DNA of 64,000 bases from Warburgia ugandensis (Eukaryota; Streptophyta; Magnoliopsida; Canellales; Canellaceae), in the NCBI GenBank assembly GCA_035236585.1, contig CP141130.1, positions 30,081,501-30,145,500 on the forward strand, in the 5' to 3' direction. Below are positions 49,290-61,404 of the stretch, piece by piece. The notes beneath the pieces are model-generated. The model saw only the letters and a list, made by a program, of their open reading frames with translations, was not told where the DNA came from and ran no database searches. Made by a program: the position numbers and the translations under genes. How positions within the stretch are numbered: position 1 is the stretch's first letter; each line of letters opens with the position of its first letter.

Positions 49290-50296
49290 ACATCAAGCCT
49301 TATCCATTAAAAATAGGGTGTACGTATCAAAACTAATTTGATAGAACTTCCGATGCATGGATGCAAGCTATTCATCACATTGGAAAGCTTCTAGGGGTAG
49401 CTCAATTCATATACATTGGAATCACATACAATGAGAGCTCTTTAAAATAAAACAAGTTAGAAGACTAGTGCTCACATGAGATATATTCGTTACACTCTCT
49501 CTCCTACTCAAACATAATTAGGGACTACCTAAGGAACCACACAAGTAACCACTTAAGGAACCCTTCCTTAAAATGAATGACCTCTAGTCCCCTCTCTATC
49601 TCTCTCCTAACTAAAGAAACCCTCTTTCCTAAGAGTATGTAGCTAAGAGATGCAAAAAATTGCTTTTTATACTTCTAGTCCAACTTCTTATTTTTCTTCT
49701 TATAATGGTAATGGTCTTTTAAGAAAGGTGTTAGGTGCCTTTTTCTTTGGTAGCCTTAGCACTTCATCCCTAAGGATCATTGGAAAGGGATTTGACTTTT
49801 GGGTTGTGGTATATTGGGTTAAGGAGATGAGAAAAGAATGGTGATAATCTAGTATAATATGGGTTGACAAGATGTGTACAAGCTCCTATTGAGTAACACA
49901 ACAATAGAGCCCTGCGATGGAATGTAAGCTCAGTTGAAGAAGCTTCACTTTTCTTTTATTTATTTATTTATTGCTTGTGTATCACTTCATTGTAATCATT
50001 TAATTTAATCAAAATAGTGTCATTAATTCTTAGTTAGTTTATTTGCTTTATTCCTTTGTTAGTTTTCTTATTTCTTTTATTTAAATAATTCTTTCTTACT
50101 TAGTTACTTTTTTTAGCTTACTGGTTAAATTTTAATGCTTAATGTTCTTATTCTCTTTAAAATACTTGCTAAGTTAAAGATAAATAAATCAAATCTTAAT
50201 TATAATTCCTTAAAATGTCCTCATGGGATCGACCTATATTTGCCAGTCTATACTTCAATAGAACCATGCACTTGCAGTAATTATTAAAGGACATCA
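49290..50296 (+). repeat. Athila-type LTR of G2
   Basis: Shows the familiar internal words CACATTGGAAAGCTTCTAGG (near 49,377) and ATACATTGGAATCACATACA (near 49,411). The U5 end is CTTCAATAGAACC, CACTTGCAGTAATTATTAAA and the terminus GGACATCA at 50,289-50,296. It aligns with parts of 1,928-5,482. The left end is approximate: no clear TG terminus or TSD is visible next to the gag of H. Confidence 0.65.
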
Positions 50297-50325
50297 AATT
50301 TTTTATTCTATTGTCAAGGAGGTAC
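50297..50325 (+). promoter_or_regulatory. Degenerate primer-binding site of G2
   Basis: AATTTTTTATTCTATTGTCA follows the LTR end, at the place where Athila-type elements have ATTTTTGGCGCCGTTGCC. Only the spacing and the T-run plus TTG are preserved. Confidence 0.45.
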
Positions 50326-51767
50326 AATGAAGTTTAATTAATGATTTAGGTTGTAATGCTTTACCACTAGTTGTAGATTAGGGCTACATATAATTAGTTG
50401 CATACTTTCCTTATTCCTAAAGAACATAATACTTTCTTATTGTATTTGCTCAGGAACTTGAAGAAGAATAAAGAGATGGAGGAAGACCATAGGATAATTT
50501 CTTGCTTATTTATTATATACCATGGTCCATTTAAACCTAAAAAGGAGTTGTAATAATATAGATCAAGGATGGGATATCACAACCTGGAAGAGGAGGTGGC
50601 ACGTAAATGTACCCACTTTTGTACAAGAAGACTAATTCAAGGATCCCGTAGTGAGCTATTCTTCCCTTCTTTTCCAATACCTAGATTAGGTTGAATAAAT
50701 ACTTTAATTTTTACATTATGGATGGTAGTGTAGAAGAATATAGGCATTTATTAATTACTTATTGCATACTATTTTGGGTTGTTGCATTAGAAAGAAATTT
50801 CTTAATAGGGATAGCTTTAGCTTGGCTATAACCCAAGGACATAGGTTATCATGGTTATAGTGCTCCGTCTGTTGAAGCCTTGACCCTTTATTTAGTAGCT
50901 TATAAGTAGTTACATTAGATTTACAACTTTCCCCACGTAATAGGACATGCTTATTGCTTTAAGGTGCCTCATATGTTGATCGAATTATGTGGAATTGTTC
51001 AAAATGTTAGTAATGTTACTTGCTCCCATAAGATCAAGGGTGGATTTCATCACCACATCTTAGTCCACTTAGATTAAATAGCATTTGATACAACTCAACC
51101 TTCCAATTTTTAATTAAAAATGACATAGAAGATACCTATAGTAGCTTACAAGCTCATAGGATCCTCTTAGATGAAGGTAGACCTTTATCACTCTAGTGGT
51201 CCCTATTTAATCGACTACGTTGGCATTTAAACTACTGGCTCTGCCAACACATTCAATAATTAGATCATCTATGGATGACTGAGGGTGTGAAGTAGTTAAT
51301 TAATATTAGAATTGAATTGGTTAGTAGTGGGATACATCTGAAAAAAGAGGTGTAGCTACATAGGATTAGAAGTAATCTAAAAGCCTCTCTTTTCAAGAAA
51401 TTCAAGATTAGAAAAATAAAAATAAAAATCCAACTTGTTTGCTTAGGGATGGATAAATTGTGTGTTGTTGTTTGTTTGCTTGTTTTTTTTGTTATAGCAT
51501 ATAGGTTGCATTATCTAGTTTATGTCTTGCTTAGAGTAGGTAGAGAAAAAATAAAAAATAGGCTCTTTCATCATATACAACTACATAGTTTTGTTGTATA
51601 TAAACTTAAGTCCACTACACCATCCATTGGTGTATCATGGTCATCAATCCCTCCATCCTAATCTAATAGCCATAGATATAGAGATCAAATGGACTATTAG
51701 GCAAACTCAAAGGAATTAAGATTATTTAAAAATCCTTGTTATAGAAATAGCCAACAAGGTTATAAAA
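50326..51767 (+). other. G2 leader
   Basis: Non-coding region between PBS and gag, homologous with the leaders of H (16,860-17,771) and G3 (56,578-56,960). The site CTCTGCCAACACATTCAAT at about 51,239 is uninterrupted here, whereas in G3 a CACTA terminus abuts it at 56,577. Confidence 0.65.
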
Positions 51768-52815
51768 GTGAAACCTTTGAACAATTATTCTACTCTTGTC
51801 CAATTCAACTCACCATCTTGTATAGCTTTCCTTATGACTAACACTAAACACTTTGAGTTGAAACTAGGGGTTATTCAACCTTTACCAACTTTCTATGGGT
51901 TGGACAAGGAGGATCCTACCACCATGTCGAGGAATTCCTTTGCATTTGTTATACTTTCAAATTCTGCCACTTCTCTATTTACTCTATTAGTTTGAAATTG
52001 TTCCCATTTTCTCTTAAGGGCAAAGCTAAGGTATTGCTCCACACTCTTAAAGTAGGGTTTATCACCATTTTCCCGGTCCACAAAACCAATGCCCTAAGAT
52101 GCAAAATTATAAATTTCCAATAGAAGTAGGAGAACATTTTTATGAATGCTGGGAATGTTATATGGACTTGGTTTTGAAATATACCCACCACAATTTGGAA
52201 AAGTGACAGCAAGTCCAATAATTCTACAAAGGTCTAACGCTACAAAAATGACATATGATAGATGCCACAAGTGGAGAGGCTTTCATGACCAAAAGAAATG
52301 TCGTAGCCTGAAATTTCTTTTGAGTCACTTGTTAAGAATTCCCAAAAAAGGAATGGCAGATTATATGAACTAGGGGCACTTTAGATCTTTTCAGTAAAAG
52401 AGACATGTAAACCCATAAGGTAGAGAAAATAGATGATTTGACCCATTGGTTAGATGCTTTCATGATGAACAAATCTTCTATGCATCTTAGTCTAAGATTT
52501 GCTCAATATGTTCTAGTCCTTATTGCTTTGCTCCATCATGTCCATCTAGGTCTAGTTTCTTTGAATTCTTTTTAGAGCAAGTGAATGTTACAAATGCATA
52601 TAGCCATCCTAGCAAGACTCCTTATTTTGAGACCTACAACTCTAGATGGGCTAGGCATCCAAACTTCTCGTGGTCAAAGTATAACCACCAAGGGAGTCCA
52701 TTGGGAACCCCCCCCCCCCCCCCCCACACTCAACCTTTTCCCAAAAGCAACATGTCTCAGTAGCAGTAACATCTTCAATAGTTTCAACAACAACAGAGGG
52801 AACAATCGCTAAAGG
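51768..52815 (+). pseudogene. G2 gag
   Basis: N-terminal frame 51,768-51,995 reads KPLNNYSTLVQFNSPSCIAF, FELKLGVIQPLPTFYGLDKE. After stops come the HFLLRAKLRYCSTLLK-type core, the stretch at 52,146-52,373, the knuckle SKICSICSSPYCFAPSCPS near 52,500, and FETYNSRWARHPNFSWSKYN in 52,581-52,763. This is the standard order of Athila-type Gag. Several stops and frameshifts are present, and an 18-base C run sits near the C-terminus. Confidence 0.85.
52708..52725 (+). repeat. Poly-C tract (C18)
   Basis: Eighteen consecutive C residues in the C-terminal part of G2 gag. The true length is uncertain because such runs are prone to sequencing error. Confidence 0.9.
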
Positions 52816-53329
52816 AGATGCTAAATATATTTATGCAAGGGCTTATGTAATTCCAAAATTATTCCAAGTAGACCTTACAAGCTAACTTGTCATATATTGT
52901 AAAGTTGGAGTATCATATGAATTAGTTATTTGCTACCCTGTAAGAAAAGGAAAAATGCAAATTTCCTAGTCAACCCTATGCCCAACCTAAGGGTCAACTT
53001 GAGATTGGATCAGCATCAAATGATTAGGCCAATTCAATTACCACCCTTAAAAGTGGTAAGCAAATTTACAATTAGGTAGGCAATACTAAGCAAACCCCAC
53101 AAACTGAGGGAAATTAAAAGCCTATCCAATCTTAGAAGGGAAAAGAAATAGTCCAAGCACCTCCCTCTTCATCTAAATGCCTTCTTATTGCTCCTTATAT
53201 TTCAAAGGCTCTATACCCTCAGTGACTCAATAAGCAAAGAAGGAGAATAATTATAATGAGATAATGTACATTTTTAAATAAGTAAATATCAATATTCCAT
53301 TACTCAGTGTAGTTAAAGAGAACCTTGAT
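52816..53329 (+). pseudogene. G2 gag-protease linker
   Basis: Stop-rich region with remnants of the gag tail. It corresponds to 38,201-38,959 in element F. Confidence 0.6.
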
Positions 53330-54000
53330 TATGCTAAATTCTTGAACGACCCATGCACATAAAAGTGTAAGCTTAATGTGTAGAAAAAGGCCTTCCTCAC
53401 CTCTGCAATACCCAACCCCTCCCAAATACAAAGATCCTAGATGCCCTATAGTCACATGTGTTATTGGGGAACACATATTTGATAAGGATCTCCTAGATTT
53501 AGGGGATCATGTTAACCTATTGTCATATTTAGCCTAAGAGTAACTAGGTTCAAGGTACATAAAATCTATAGCTACCACCCTACAACTAGTAAACTAATAT
53601 GTAAGAATTCCTAGAGGAGCGGTAGAAGATGTCTTAATTCAGGTTGGTCAATTCCTCTTTCTAGTGGACTTTTTGGTCTTAGATATAGAACTTATATCCA
53701 ATCTAGATAATGAGATTCTTATCATCTTGGGCTGACCATCCTTGGCCACTTCTAAATACATCATCAATTGTCAAAGAGATTTCATGAAACTATCTTTTGG
53801 CAATACAAAACTAGAGTTCAACATTTTCAATGCAATACAACATATAGACACTACAAAATCTTTTACCATGATTGTTATAGAAAGATTAGTTTATGACACT
53901 TTCCTTTCATCCTCTAAGTCTGATCCAACCATAGATCAAGTTAGTTTAAGGAAGTATACCCATTGCTCAAAGTTGCAACGGTAGTGGATACACCAAATGG
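53330..54000 (+). pseudogene. G2 protease
   Basis: Begins with VVKENLDYAKFLNDPCT and KKAFLT- residues, then reads LLDLGDHVNLLS-like at about 53,490 (family LLDLGASVNLLP; the Asp is kept and Ala-Ser replaced). It continues KIPRGAVEDVLIQV-type residues, then ILIILG followed by TGA at 53,733-53,735, where the family has GRP. It ends KLSFGNTKLEFNIFNAIQHI in the frame 53,742-53,984. The stop at LG-x-P is also present in G4. Non-functional. Confidence 0.85.
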
Positions 54001-54235
54001 AAACAAAAATTAAAGCCCCTAATAGATCCTTGCTACAAAGCTTTAAGTATAGGTCCATATAAAACCTTTCCTATTATCATTGTTTTTTATCTAAATTGAG
54101 AACATGAAGGCAATGAGTTTAATGTTCTTTGGAGACAAAAAATAGTAACGAGGTGATCCATCTCAGACATAAAGGAAATTAGAACGAAGTACAAAGATGT
54201 CTCAAGAATTACAAAGGAAACTAAACCCTCACATG
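54001..54235 (+). pseudogene. G2 protease-RT linker
   Basis: Low-similarity linker with stops. It aligns with 60,402-60,650 in G4 and carries no domain. Confidence 0.6.
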
Positions 54236-54985
54236 AAGGAGGTAGTAAGGGTATAGGCGCTTAAGTTGTTAGGTGTAGGAATCTTCTACCCAATTTTTTA
54301 TAGTGCTTAGGTCAGCCCTATTCAGGTTGTACATAGGAATCCTAAAGTCATGGTAGTTAAAAAAGGAAGAAAATGAATTAGTCCCCAACTGCACAACCAC
54401 GGATGGAGAGTCTATATCGAATATCATAAGCTGAACTAGGTCATGAGGAAATATCACTTTACTCTACCTTTAATTAACCAAATGTTAGAAAGGTTAGCCA
54501 GTCATGAGTTCTATTGTTTCCTCATTTCCTTTTAGGCTATCCAATGTAGATATGACTTTTCAATGGTGTATGATAAGTATATTCTCAGATATGGTAGAGA
54601 AGTTCCTCGAGGTGTTTATGGATGACTTTTTAGTATTTGGGTCATTTTTTGATGAGTGCTTAGCTCACCTACCTCTAGTGTTAGGGCAGTGCCAATAAAA
54701 GAATTTGGTACTTAATTGGGAGAAATGCCATTTTATGATGATGAGTGGCATTGTAGTAGGGCATATCATTTCACTACATGGCATAGAAGTTGACAATGCC
54801 AAAGTGGATCTCATCTCAAATCTTCCCCCTCCTAGGATGATGAAGGAGATCTACTCATTCTTAGGCCATGTTGGTTTCTATAGATGCTTTATCAAAGATT
54901 TTAGCAAAATTTATAGGCCCCTCTACCATTTGATAGCAACGGAGGGAATTGTTAACTTTATGGAGACTGCATGAAATCTATTGAT
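54236..54985 (+). pseudogene. G2 reverse transcriptase
   Basis: KEVVRV, GIFYPIFYSA then TAG (54,308-54,310, where the family has W of WVSPVQ), VSPIQVV, YIEYHKLN, MLERLASHEFYCFL, KFLEVFMDDFLVFGS with the F-x-D-D box intact (about 54,613-54,640). A TAA at 54,696-54,698 follows, then MVLNWEKCHFMMMSGIVVGH, LPPPRMMKEIYSFLGHVGFY. The order and spacing fit Athila-type RT. Stops at 54,308 and 54,696 are shared with G4 and absent from element F. Confidence 0.9.
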
Positions 54986-55410
54986 TATCTGAAAGTCAAG
55001 TTAACCTCTGCACCTATCATACGACTACTGGATTGGAGCACACCATTTGAAATCATGTGTGACACTTCCAATTATGTGATACACATTATTTTGGGGCAGA
55101 AAATTGATAATCTTTACCATGTGATCTATTACACTAGTAAGACTCTAAATGGTGCCTAACTCAACTACTCCACTACAGAGAAAGAGTTGTTAGCTATAGC
55201 CTTCACCTTGGAAAAATTTAGGTCCTACCTTTTAGGTCTAAGGTGATAATATATTTAAATTATGTGGCATTAAAATACCTTCTTTCCAAGAAGGATGCTA
55301 ACCCTGACTCATTCGATGGATTCTCTTGCTACAAGAGTTTGACATAGAAATTTGGACAAAAGGGTTTCCTAGTAATTGAGTCTTCTAGTGAACCTATGCC
55401 CATCAAAGAA
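54986..55410 (+). pseudogene. G2 RNase H
   Basis: LTSAPIIRLLDWSTPFEIMC, DTSNYVIHIILGQKIDNLYH, YTSKTLNGA then stop, LNYSTTEKELLAIAFTLEKF, RSYLLG, and a degraded HVALKYLLSKKDAN equivalent. It carries the MCDxS, EKELL and DH positions of RNase H. Frameshift near 55,235. Confidence 0.85.
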
Positions 55411-55795
55411 ACTTTTCCAAATAAACAACTTCCAAAGGTTTCCTAGTTACCCTAGTATGCTAACATAATCAACTTTCTTGTGACCAATCAATTGCTGGCA
55501 CATTGGTCCAAACAAAATGTATCCAACTTCTTATTGTTAAGTACTTTATATGGGACAATCCATCCTTATTCAAGTACTACCCTTATCAAATCATTAGGAG
55601 ATGTGTTCCTGATAAAGAACATGATAAAATCATCTCCTTTTTCCATGACCATGCTCGTGGAGGCCATTATAGTGCTAAGAAGACCTCTGCAAAATTCTTG
55701 CAATGTGGACTTTACAGGCCATGATTTTTAAAGATTCTCACTTGTATTGTAAAGCATGTGATCATTGCCAGAAGATAGGGAACATTGGCCTTATT
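55411..55795 (+). pseudogene. G2 integrase N-terminal (zinc) part
   Basis: ANIINFLVTNQLLAHWSKQN, a frameshift near 55,540, then VKYFIWDNPSLFKYYPYQII, RRCVPDKEHDKII, FFHDHARGGHYSAKKTSAKF and, after frame changes, CKACDHCQKIGNIG near 55,755-55,790. The HHCC zinc ligands (H, H, C-D-H-C) are all visible. The catalytic core is missing: the sequence leaves the element at about 55,795. Confidence 0.85.
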
Positions 55796-56260
55796 ATAGC
55801 TTGCAGTGCTTTCTAAGTGGGCAAAGAAGAAGAGTTATTCCAAAGTAAACCTTAACGAAATACAAAGCGAATGGGCAGAGTATGTACTGAGTTTTAATTA
55901 GAACACTTGGAGTGTGAGAATAAATGATTATGGATGAAGTGAATTAGGAGCTTGTAAGTAAAGTGAATATGGGGGTTGGTTTTTAATATATTCATTGAAT
56001 TATATAACTTTTATGGGATGATGAATGAGGGTAACTTAGAGTGTGAAAGTAAATGTGAATGTGTGCAGATTTATGAATGAATTGAATGTGGATGTTGTAG
56101 TGGATGCATATGTTGTGGTTTCTTTTATGAAGTATTTTCGAGATAGATGTAGATGGATAATGATGAATTTATATGTTTTGTATCCAATGTGGAAGTGAAT
56201 GTAATTTTGTTTTTTCATGTGTATAAAGATTATAAGAAAATTGTATCAGGTGTTATATTG
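55796..56260. other. Segment left of the CACTA terminus, unassigned
   Basis: No coding signal. It probably belongs to the CACTA element whose terminus lies at 56,577. The AT- and GAATG-rich sequence resembles nothing else in the window. Confidence 0.35.
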
Positions 56261-56577
56261 AATGTATGCAGGTGATAGTGCATGGAATGTCAAAAATAAA
56301 AAAAGGACTTTGAAGTCATTTAGAACTAAAAAACTTCAAAGGTCTAGAACTTTTGAAGTCATTTAGGTTTAAACAACTTTAAAAGTATAAGACTTTTGAA
56401 GTTGTTTACTTTTGAAATCGTTTAGACCTAAACAACTTCAAAAGTATTTGATTTCGAAAGTATTTTATTTAAATGACTTTAAAAGTTATCGACTTTCAAA
56501 GTTGGCTCTATAAAAGTCATTTTTAATTTACTTTTATTTTCATTTTTTACCAACTGTAAAAGTCTCCTATGTAGTAG
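56261..56577. mobile_element. CACTA transposon end with subterminal repeats
   Basis: The right edge reads CTCCTATGTAGTAGTG, that is CACTACTACATAGGAG inward on the minus strand. Just inside is a dense array of words of the form GACTTTTGAAGT and the reverse complement ACTTCAAAAGT, about ten in 250 bp, in both orientations. Such subterminal arrays bind the element's transposase in CACTA transposons. Directly outside, AACACATTCAATG continues the Athila-type leader of G3, an uninterrupted version of which is at 51,246. The other end is not seen in this position. Confidence 0.65.
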
Positions 56578-57060
56578 TGAACACATTCAATGACTCAGAT
56601 CATCTACAATTGACTAAGGAGGGTGTGAAGTCGTTGATCAAGATAGGATCTAACTGGCAAGTAATAAGGCAAGTTTAAAAGAGAGAGGAGGAGCTACCTA
56701 GGTTAGACATAAGCTAAAAGCCACTCCCCCAAATAAATTAAAAAGAAATCAAACCTTTCAACTTTTTTGTACTAGGGTTAGGATTAATTGTATTCCCTTG
56801 AATTATGCATTATAGGTTGCATCATATAGCTTAGATTTCCTTTAGTTATTATTATTATTATTTTTAAAAGAGCTCTTTCATTGTATACAATGACTTGTTT
56901 CTTTATACTAAGAATTGGGGTATGTAGGTCATTAATCATAGAACTCAAACTTAGTTCATTTAGATTTAGAGATTGAATGGACCACAAGGCAAGGGTTAAG
57001 GAATCAAGTAGATATCAAAAACCTTACCTTAGACATGACCAATGAAGTAGAGGAAAGAAA
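56578..57060 (+). other. G3 leader fragment
   Basis: Starts AACACATTCAATGACTCAGA and matches the leaders of H (17,480) and G2 (51,246). No coding sense. The upstream part of this leader is missing from the left side of the CACTA terminus. Confidence 0.65.
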
Positions 57061-57775
57061 GCCATTATGGCACTATTTTATTCCACAACGCCTTTGATAT
57101 GATGATATATATGAAATGGGGCTACTCCTAATCTACTTAATAAAATAGATAGATTGATAGATAGGGTGGATATAGTAAATGATCTGGCTATTAAATTGGA
57201 TGCCTTTATGTTGGCTAAAGAGTCATCTATGCAACTCAATATGAGTTTTGTTCCATATGTACTAGTCCAATGCATCCAACTACTTCGTGTCCATCAAGCT
57301 TTGAGCATCTAAAACACTTTATAGAGCTATGGAATGTAATGAGTGCATTCTAAATCCCTAGCAAAAACCTTTATTTTGAGATTTACTATCCTGGATGGAC
57401 TAGGCATTTTGATTCATCACGATCTCAAGATAATCAATCTCTCCCATGTGATTTAGTTCCATAGCAACTTGAGCCACAAACATAGTTTTCTTCACAATAG
57501 AGGGAACAATCTTTAGAAGAAATTCTTAGTTCTTTTTTTTTTTCTTTTTTTATGCAAAGCACCTTAGAATTTCAAAATGATGTAAACAAACTATGGAGGT
57601 CCACTCGCCATCTATTGTATAGTTAGACTTCCAAATGGGTCAGATATCTATTGCATTTTTAAAATGGGAAAAGGAAATTGACCAAGTTGAGAATAATGAG
57701 AAGCCCATCAATACTCCAACAGGGACAAAAATAATGGTAAACTTTTGAAGACCCTTATGAGGCATAGAGTCTAGT
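57061..57775 (+). pseudogene. G3 gag, C-terminal part
   Basis: Contains RXGYS-type residues with a partly open DALTLKLDAFMLAKE-like region near 57,180-57,230, the MQLNMSFVPYVLVQ segment at 57,230-57,270, SKNLYFEIYYPGWTRHFDSS near 57,360 (family PYFETYNPGWRNHPNFSW), and the AKHLRISK/TMEVHS region after a T-run at 57,533. The N-terminal two thirds of gag are deleted. Dead gene fragment. Confidence 0.7.
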
Positions 57776-58239
57776 TAGTACACCATCCCTACCATTCTAT
57801 AGCAAAGATCCACTCAAAACAACTCATTTTAATTTTATATGGACACCTCCATTGATGAAGTGAATGATTTATTGGATACTACACCATTAATAAGCATTTC
57901 TCAATGGCGAGCCTAAGTAGGACCCCCTACATTTTTTAGAGATTAAATTATAGTCATATAGTATAGAAGACGTACTAGGTTTGGACCCTTTGGATTTCAC
58001 TAGAAACTATCATGAGAGATAGGGGACAAACAAACATATGATGGAGCCCAAATAAATGTGGTTCCATGTAATTAGGGGCGAGTGTTTGTCATTACTTCGA
58101 GGAAGGCACAGAGCTCAAGTATACTTAAGGTTATAGATAGGCATGTTAAAGTTTTTTTGGTGTAGGTTCCATACACTTCTTCATTTTTAATGTTCTTACA
58201 TCTCGTGTAGACTTACTATACATGTCTTAGGTTTTGCAT
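57776..58239 (+). other. Unassigned, between G3 gag and chromovirus fragment
   Basis: Stop-rich with no clear domain. It probably contains the junction of the chromovirus-type fragment with the G3 gag tail. Confidence 0.35.
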
Positions 58240-59080
58240 TGGATGTGATGACATTGGTAGGAAAATTAATTTGGACTAGAGAGTTTCTTAAGGAGGTGCA
58301 TTTTTATCATGGGTGACAGGATGACTGCTAACCTTATCATCCATGATATAGATGATTCTGATGTTATTCTAAGGATAAATTGAATGATAGTATACTGGCA
58401 ATAGTGGATTATTGCAGGTAGATTATGTTTGGTGTATTAAGGCAACCAGCAATCTCATTCAAGGTAAGAAGAGCATCAAAGGAGATTATGTTATTTCTAC
58501 CATAAAGGCAACATAACACTTTTCTAAGGAATGTTGGGTTCTCCTAGTAATTGGGATGTGGTAGAGGCTAAGAAGCCATGTATTGAGAAAATAGATGTGG
58601 TTCGAGAATTTCAAGATGTTTCCCTAAAGGTGTTTTTTGCATTATTGTTGCATAGATTGATTGATGTTATGATTGAGCTTGTGCTAGGCAAGTTCCAAAA
58701 ATTAAGGCACCACATCAAAAGACTTCTGCTGAGTTGAAAGTGCTCAAGAGCCTACTGCAAAAATTATCGCACAAGAATTTCATTAGATCCAATGGATCTC
58801 TTAAGGGTGCTAGTTTTGGTCATGAAGAATGATGGATCAATATGACTATTATTGTATATTTATTTTAACATTCTCAAGGATTGCACTACCCCTAACCTCA
58901 TTGATGAGGAGGCATACGAAGAGTGATGCTTGTAAGGTAAGCCTTTAAGAGCTAAAGAGGAGATTCACCTCTACGCCCATTGTGACACTACATTCACGTA
59001 ATGATGAATAGATAATTTATTGTGATGTTTCTAACATCAGGCTTGGAGGGGTCTCATATAAGATGATAGAGTTACTACCC
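58240..59080 (+). pseudogene. Chromovirus-type gypsy fragment: protease to RNase H
   Basis: Reads MTANLIIHDIDDSDVIL (58,320-58,375; family ADLIIxDIDDFDVILGMDWL, end of protease), FSKECW- near 58,515, then VEAKKPCIEKIDVVREFQDV in the open frame 58,531-58,737. It continues SAELKVLKSLLQKLSHKNFI (family PAELKELKxQLQELLDKGFI) at about 58,728. The catalytic RT is deleted. RNase H start remnants LRAKEEIHLYAHC-like, with DVSNIRLGGV, are at 58,950-59,060. Tekay/CRM-type chromoviruses have this motif order. Distinct from the Athila-type copies around it, so it is a separate insertion or a recombination product. Confidence 0.75.
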
Positions 59081-59639
59081 ATTGATTCAGATTGTTGAAA
59101 AAAAAAGGGCATGAGGAGAATTATCATACCAATATTATATGCCTGCAATACATAGATGTGATTTCTCATTGGATTTGAGACATCACGGTGATTTATATTT
59201 TAATACGAGATTGCTTCTTTACACGTAATTGAAACATGGCTCATGATTTAAACTGTAGGTAACCGATAAGGGTGGACTAAGAGATCGGTTGATGAGGGTA
59301 GGTGAAAGTGGCACTGGTAGCCATTTAGGTGCTCACGGTATAGTCATGGTGTGAGATAAGATGATTGGCATGGAAATACTGCTTTTATGAGTTGATATGC
59401 TCAAAGTTGATTTGGAATGGGTATGCCTATTTTATGAGTTGAATGCTCTATGATGTTTAGGCATGGATTTTTTATTTTGGGATCCTCATTGATTGCCTCT
59501 CTATTCTATTATTACCATATGTTTATAATAGTTGATTACTAGAGTGCAAGGCAAAAGTGACTCATTATTGCTTAACGTAGACAAAAAACAACTCTAATAA
59601 GTGGAATAAATGCTTAAATTTTGAAATTTGAAGTTAGAA
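59081..59639. other. Unassigned segment
   Basis: No coding region recognised. It may be the remaining chromovirus sequence or the junction to G4. Confidence 0.3.
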
Positions 59640-60401
59640 TTAGGGATCAACATTCTATTGCCCAGTGTAGTCAAGAGTACCCTCATTATGCTAATTCTTG
59701 AAGGACCTATGCACATGAAAGTGTAAGCTTAATGTGGAGAAAAAGGCCTTCCTTGCCAAATAGGCCAGTTCATTCTACAACACCCAACCCCTCCCAAATG
59801 CAAAGATCTCGGATACCCTATAATCTTATGTGTTATTGGGAAACACATATTTGATAAGGCACTCCTAGATTTAGGGGATAATGTTAACCTATTGTCATAT
59901 TCAGCCTACAAGTAACTAAGTTTAGGCTACATAAAACCTATAACTACCACCCTACAACTAGTAAACCAATATGTAAAAATTCCTACAGCAGTGGTAGAAG
60001 ATGTCTTAATTTAGATTGGTCAATTCCTCTTTCTAGTGGACTTTTTGGTCCTAGGTATAGAATTAATATCCAATCTAGATAATGAGATTCTTATCATCTT
60101 GGGCTGAGCACTGCTAGATGCTTCTAACTACATCATCAACTGTTAGAGTGGTTTCATGAAACTATCTTTTGGGAATATGAGACTAGAGTTCATTTTCAAT
60201 GCAATACAACATATAGACTCTGCAGAATCTTTTACCATGATTGTTATAGAAAGATTAGTTCATGACACTTTCCTTTCATCCTCTGAGTTTGTTCCAACCA
60301 TGGATCATGTTAGTTCCATTAAGGAAGTATCCCCATTGCTCAAAGTTGCAATAGTAGTGGATACTCGAAAATGGAAACAAAAATTAGAGCCCCTAATATG
60401 A
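59640..60401 (+). pseudogene. G4 protease
   Basis: INILLPSVVK near 59,655, QHPTPPKCKDLGYPI, then KALLDLGDNVNLLSYSAYK at 59,853-59,912 (active-site Asp kept, family DLGAS changed to DLGDN). It continues KIPTAVVEDVLI, then ILIILG and TGA at 60,105-60,107 in place of the Arg of GRP, and the open frame 60,156-60,401 (KLSFGNMRLEFIFNAIQHID). Nearly the same sequence as G2 (53,330-54,000), including the TGA. Confidence 0.85.
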
Positions 60402-60650
60402 CCTTCCACTACTCAGGACTCACCTGAGAAAACACCCACAATAGACCCTTGCTAAAAAGCTTAAAGTATAGGTCCATCTAAAACCTTGCCTATTATCATT
60501 ACTGCTAATCTAAATCAAGAACATGAAGGTAAGGTGCTTAGTGTTCTTTGAAGACAAAAGATAGTAATGGGGAGGTCTATCTTAGACATAAAGGAAATTG
60601 GAAGTATAAAGATGTCTCAGGAATCACAAAGGAGACTAAACCCTCATAAG
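60402..60650 (+). pseudogene. G4 protease-RT linker
   Basis: Degraded linker, collinear with 54,001-54,235. Confidence 0.6.
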
Positions 60651-61404
60651 AAGGAGGTAATTAGGGTAGAGTTTCTTAAGTTGTTAGATGTAGGCATCAT
60701 GTACCCAATTTTTTATAGTGCTTAGGTCAGCCCTATTCAGGTTGTCCTTAAGAAATCTAAAGTCATCGTAGTAAAAAAAATAAAAAAATGAAGACAATGA
60801 ATTAGTCCCCACTCACATGACTATGAATGGAGAGTCTATATCGATTACCATAAGCTGAACCCAATCATGAGGAAATATCACCTTCCTCTACCTTTCCTTG
60901 ACCAAATGTTAAAAAGGTTAGCGAGTCATGAGTTCTATTGCTTCCTTGTTGCTTTTTGGGCAGTGAAATGGTCATATTATTTTTCAATGATGTATGATGA
61001 GTATATTCTTAGATATGGTGGAGAAGTTCCTAGAGGTGTTTATGGATGACTTTTTAGTATTTGGGTCATCTTTTGATGAGTGCTTAACTAGCCTAGTCCT
61101 AGTGTTAGGGAGGTGCCAATAAAAGAATTTGGTACTTAATTGGGAGAAATTTCATTTTATGATGATGAGCGGCATTGTACTAGGGCATATCATTTCACAA
61201 CATGGCATAAAGTTGACAAGGCCAAAGTGGATCTCATCTTGAATCTTCCCCCTCCTAGGATAGTGCAGGAGATCCACTTATTCTTGGGCTGTGTTGGTTT
61301 CTATATATGGTTTATCAAAGATTTTAGCGAAATTTATAGGCTCCCTTGTCATTTGATAGCAAATGAAGGAATTGTTAACTTTTATGGAGACTGCATGAAA
61401 TCTG
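60651..61404 (+). pseudogene. G4 reverse transcriptase
   Basis: KKEVIRVEFLKLLDVGIMYP, IFYSA then TAG at 60,723-60,725, VSPIQVVLKK, WRVYIDYHKLNPIMRKYHLP, the open frame 60,867-61,049 (LPFLDQMLKRLASHEFYCFL). A frame change follows, then VFMDDFLVFGSSFDECL with the F-x-D-D box (about 61,038-61,070), TAA at 61,120-61,122, LVLNWEKFHFMMMSGIVLGH-type residues, and KAKVDLILNLPPPRIVQEIH. The three stops coincide in kind and place with G2. Confidence 0.88.
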
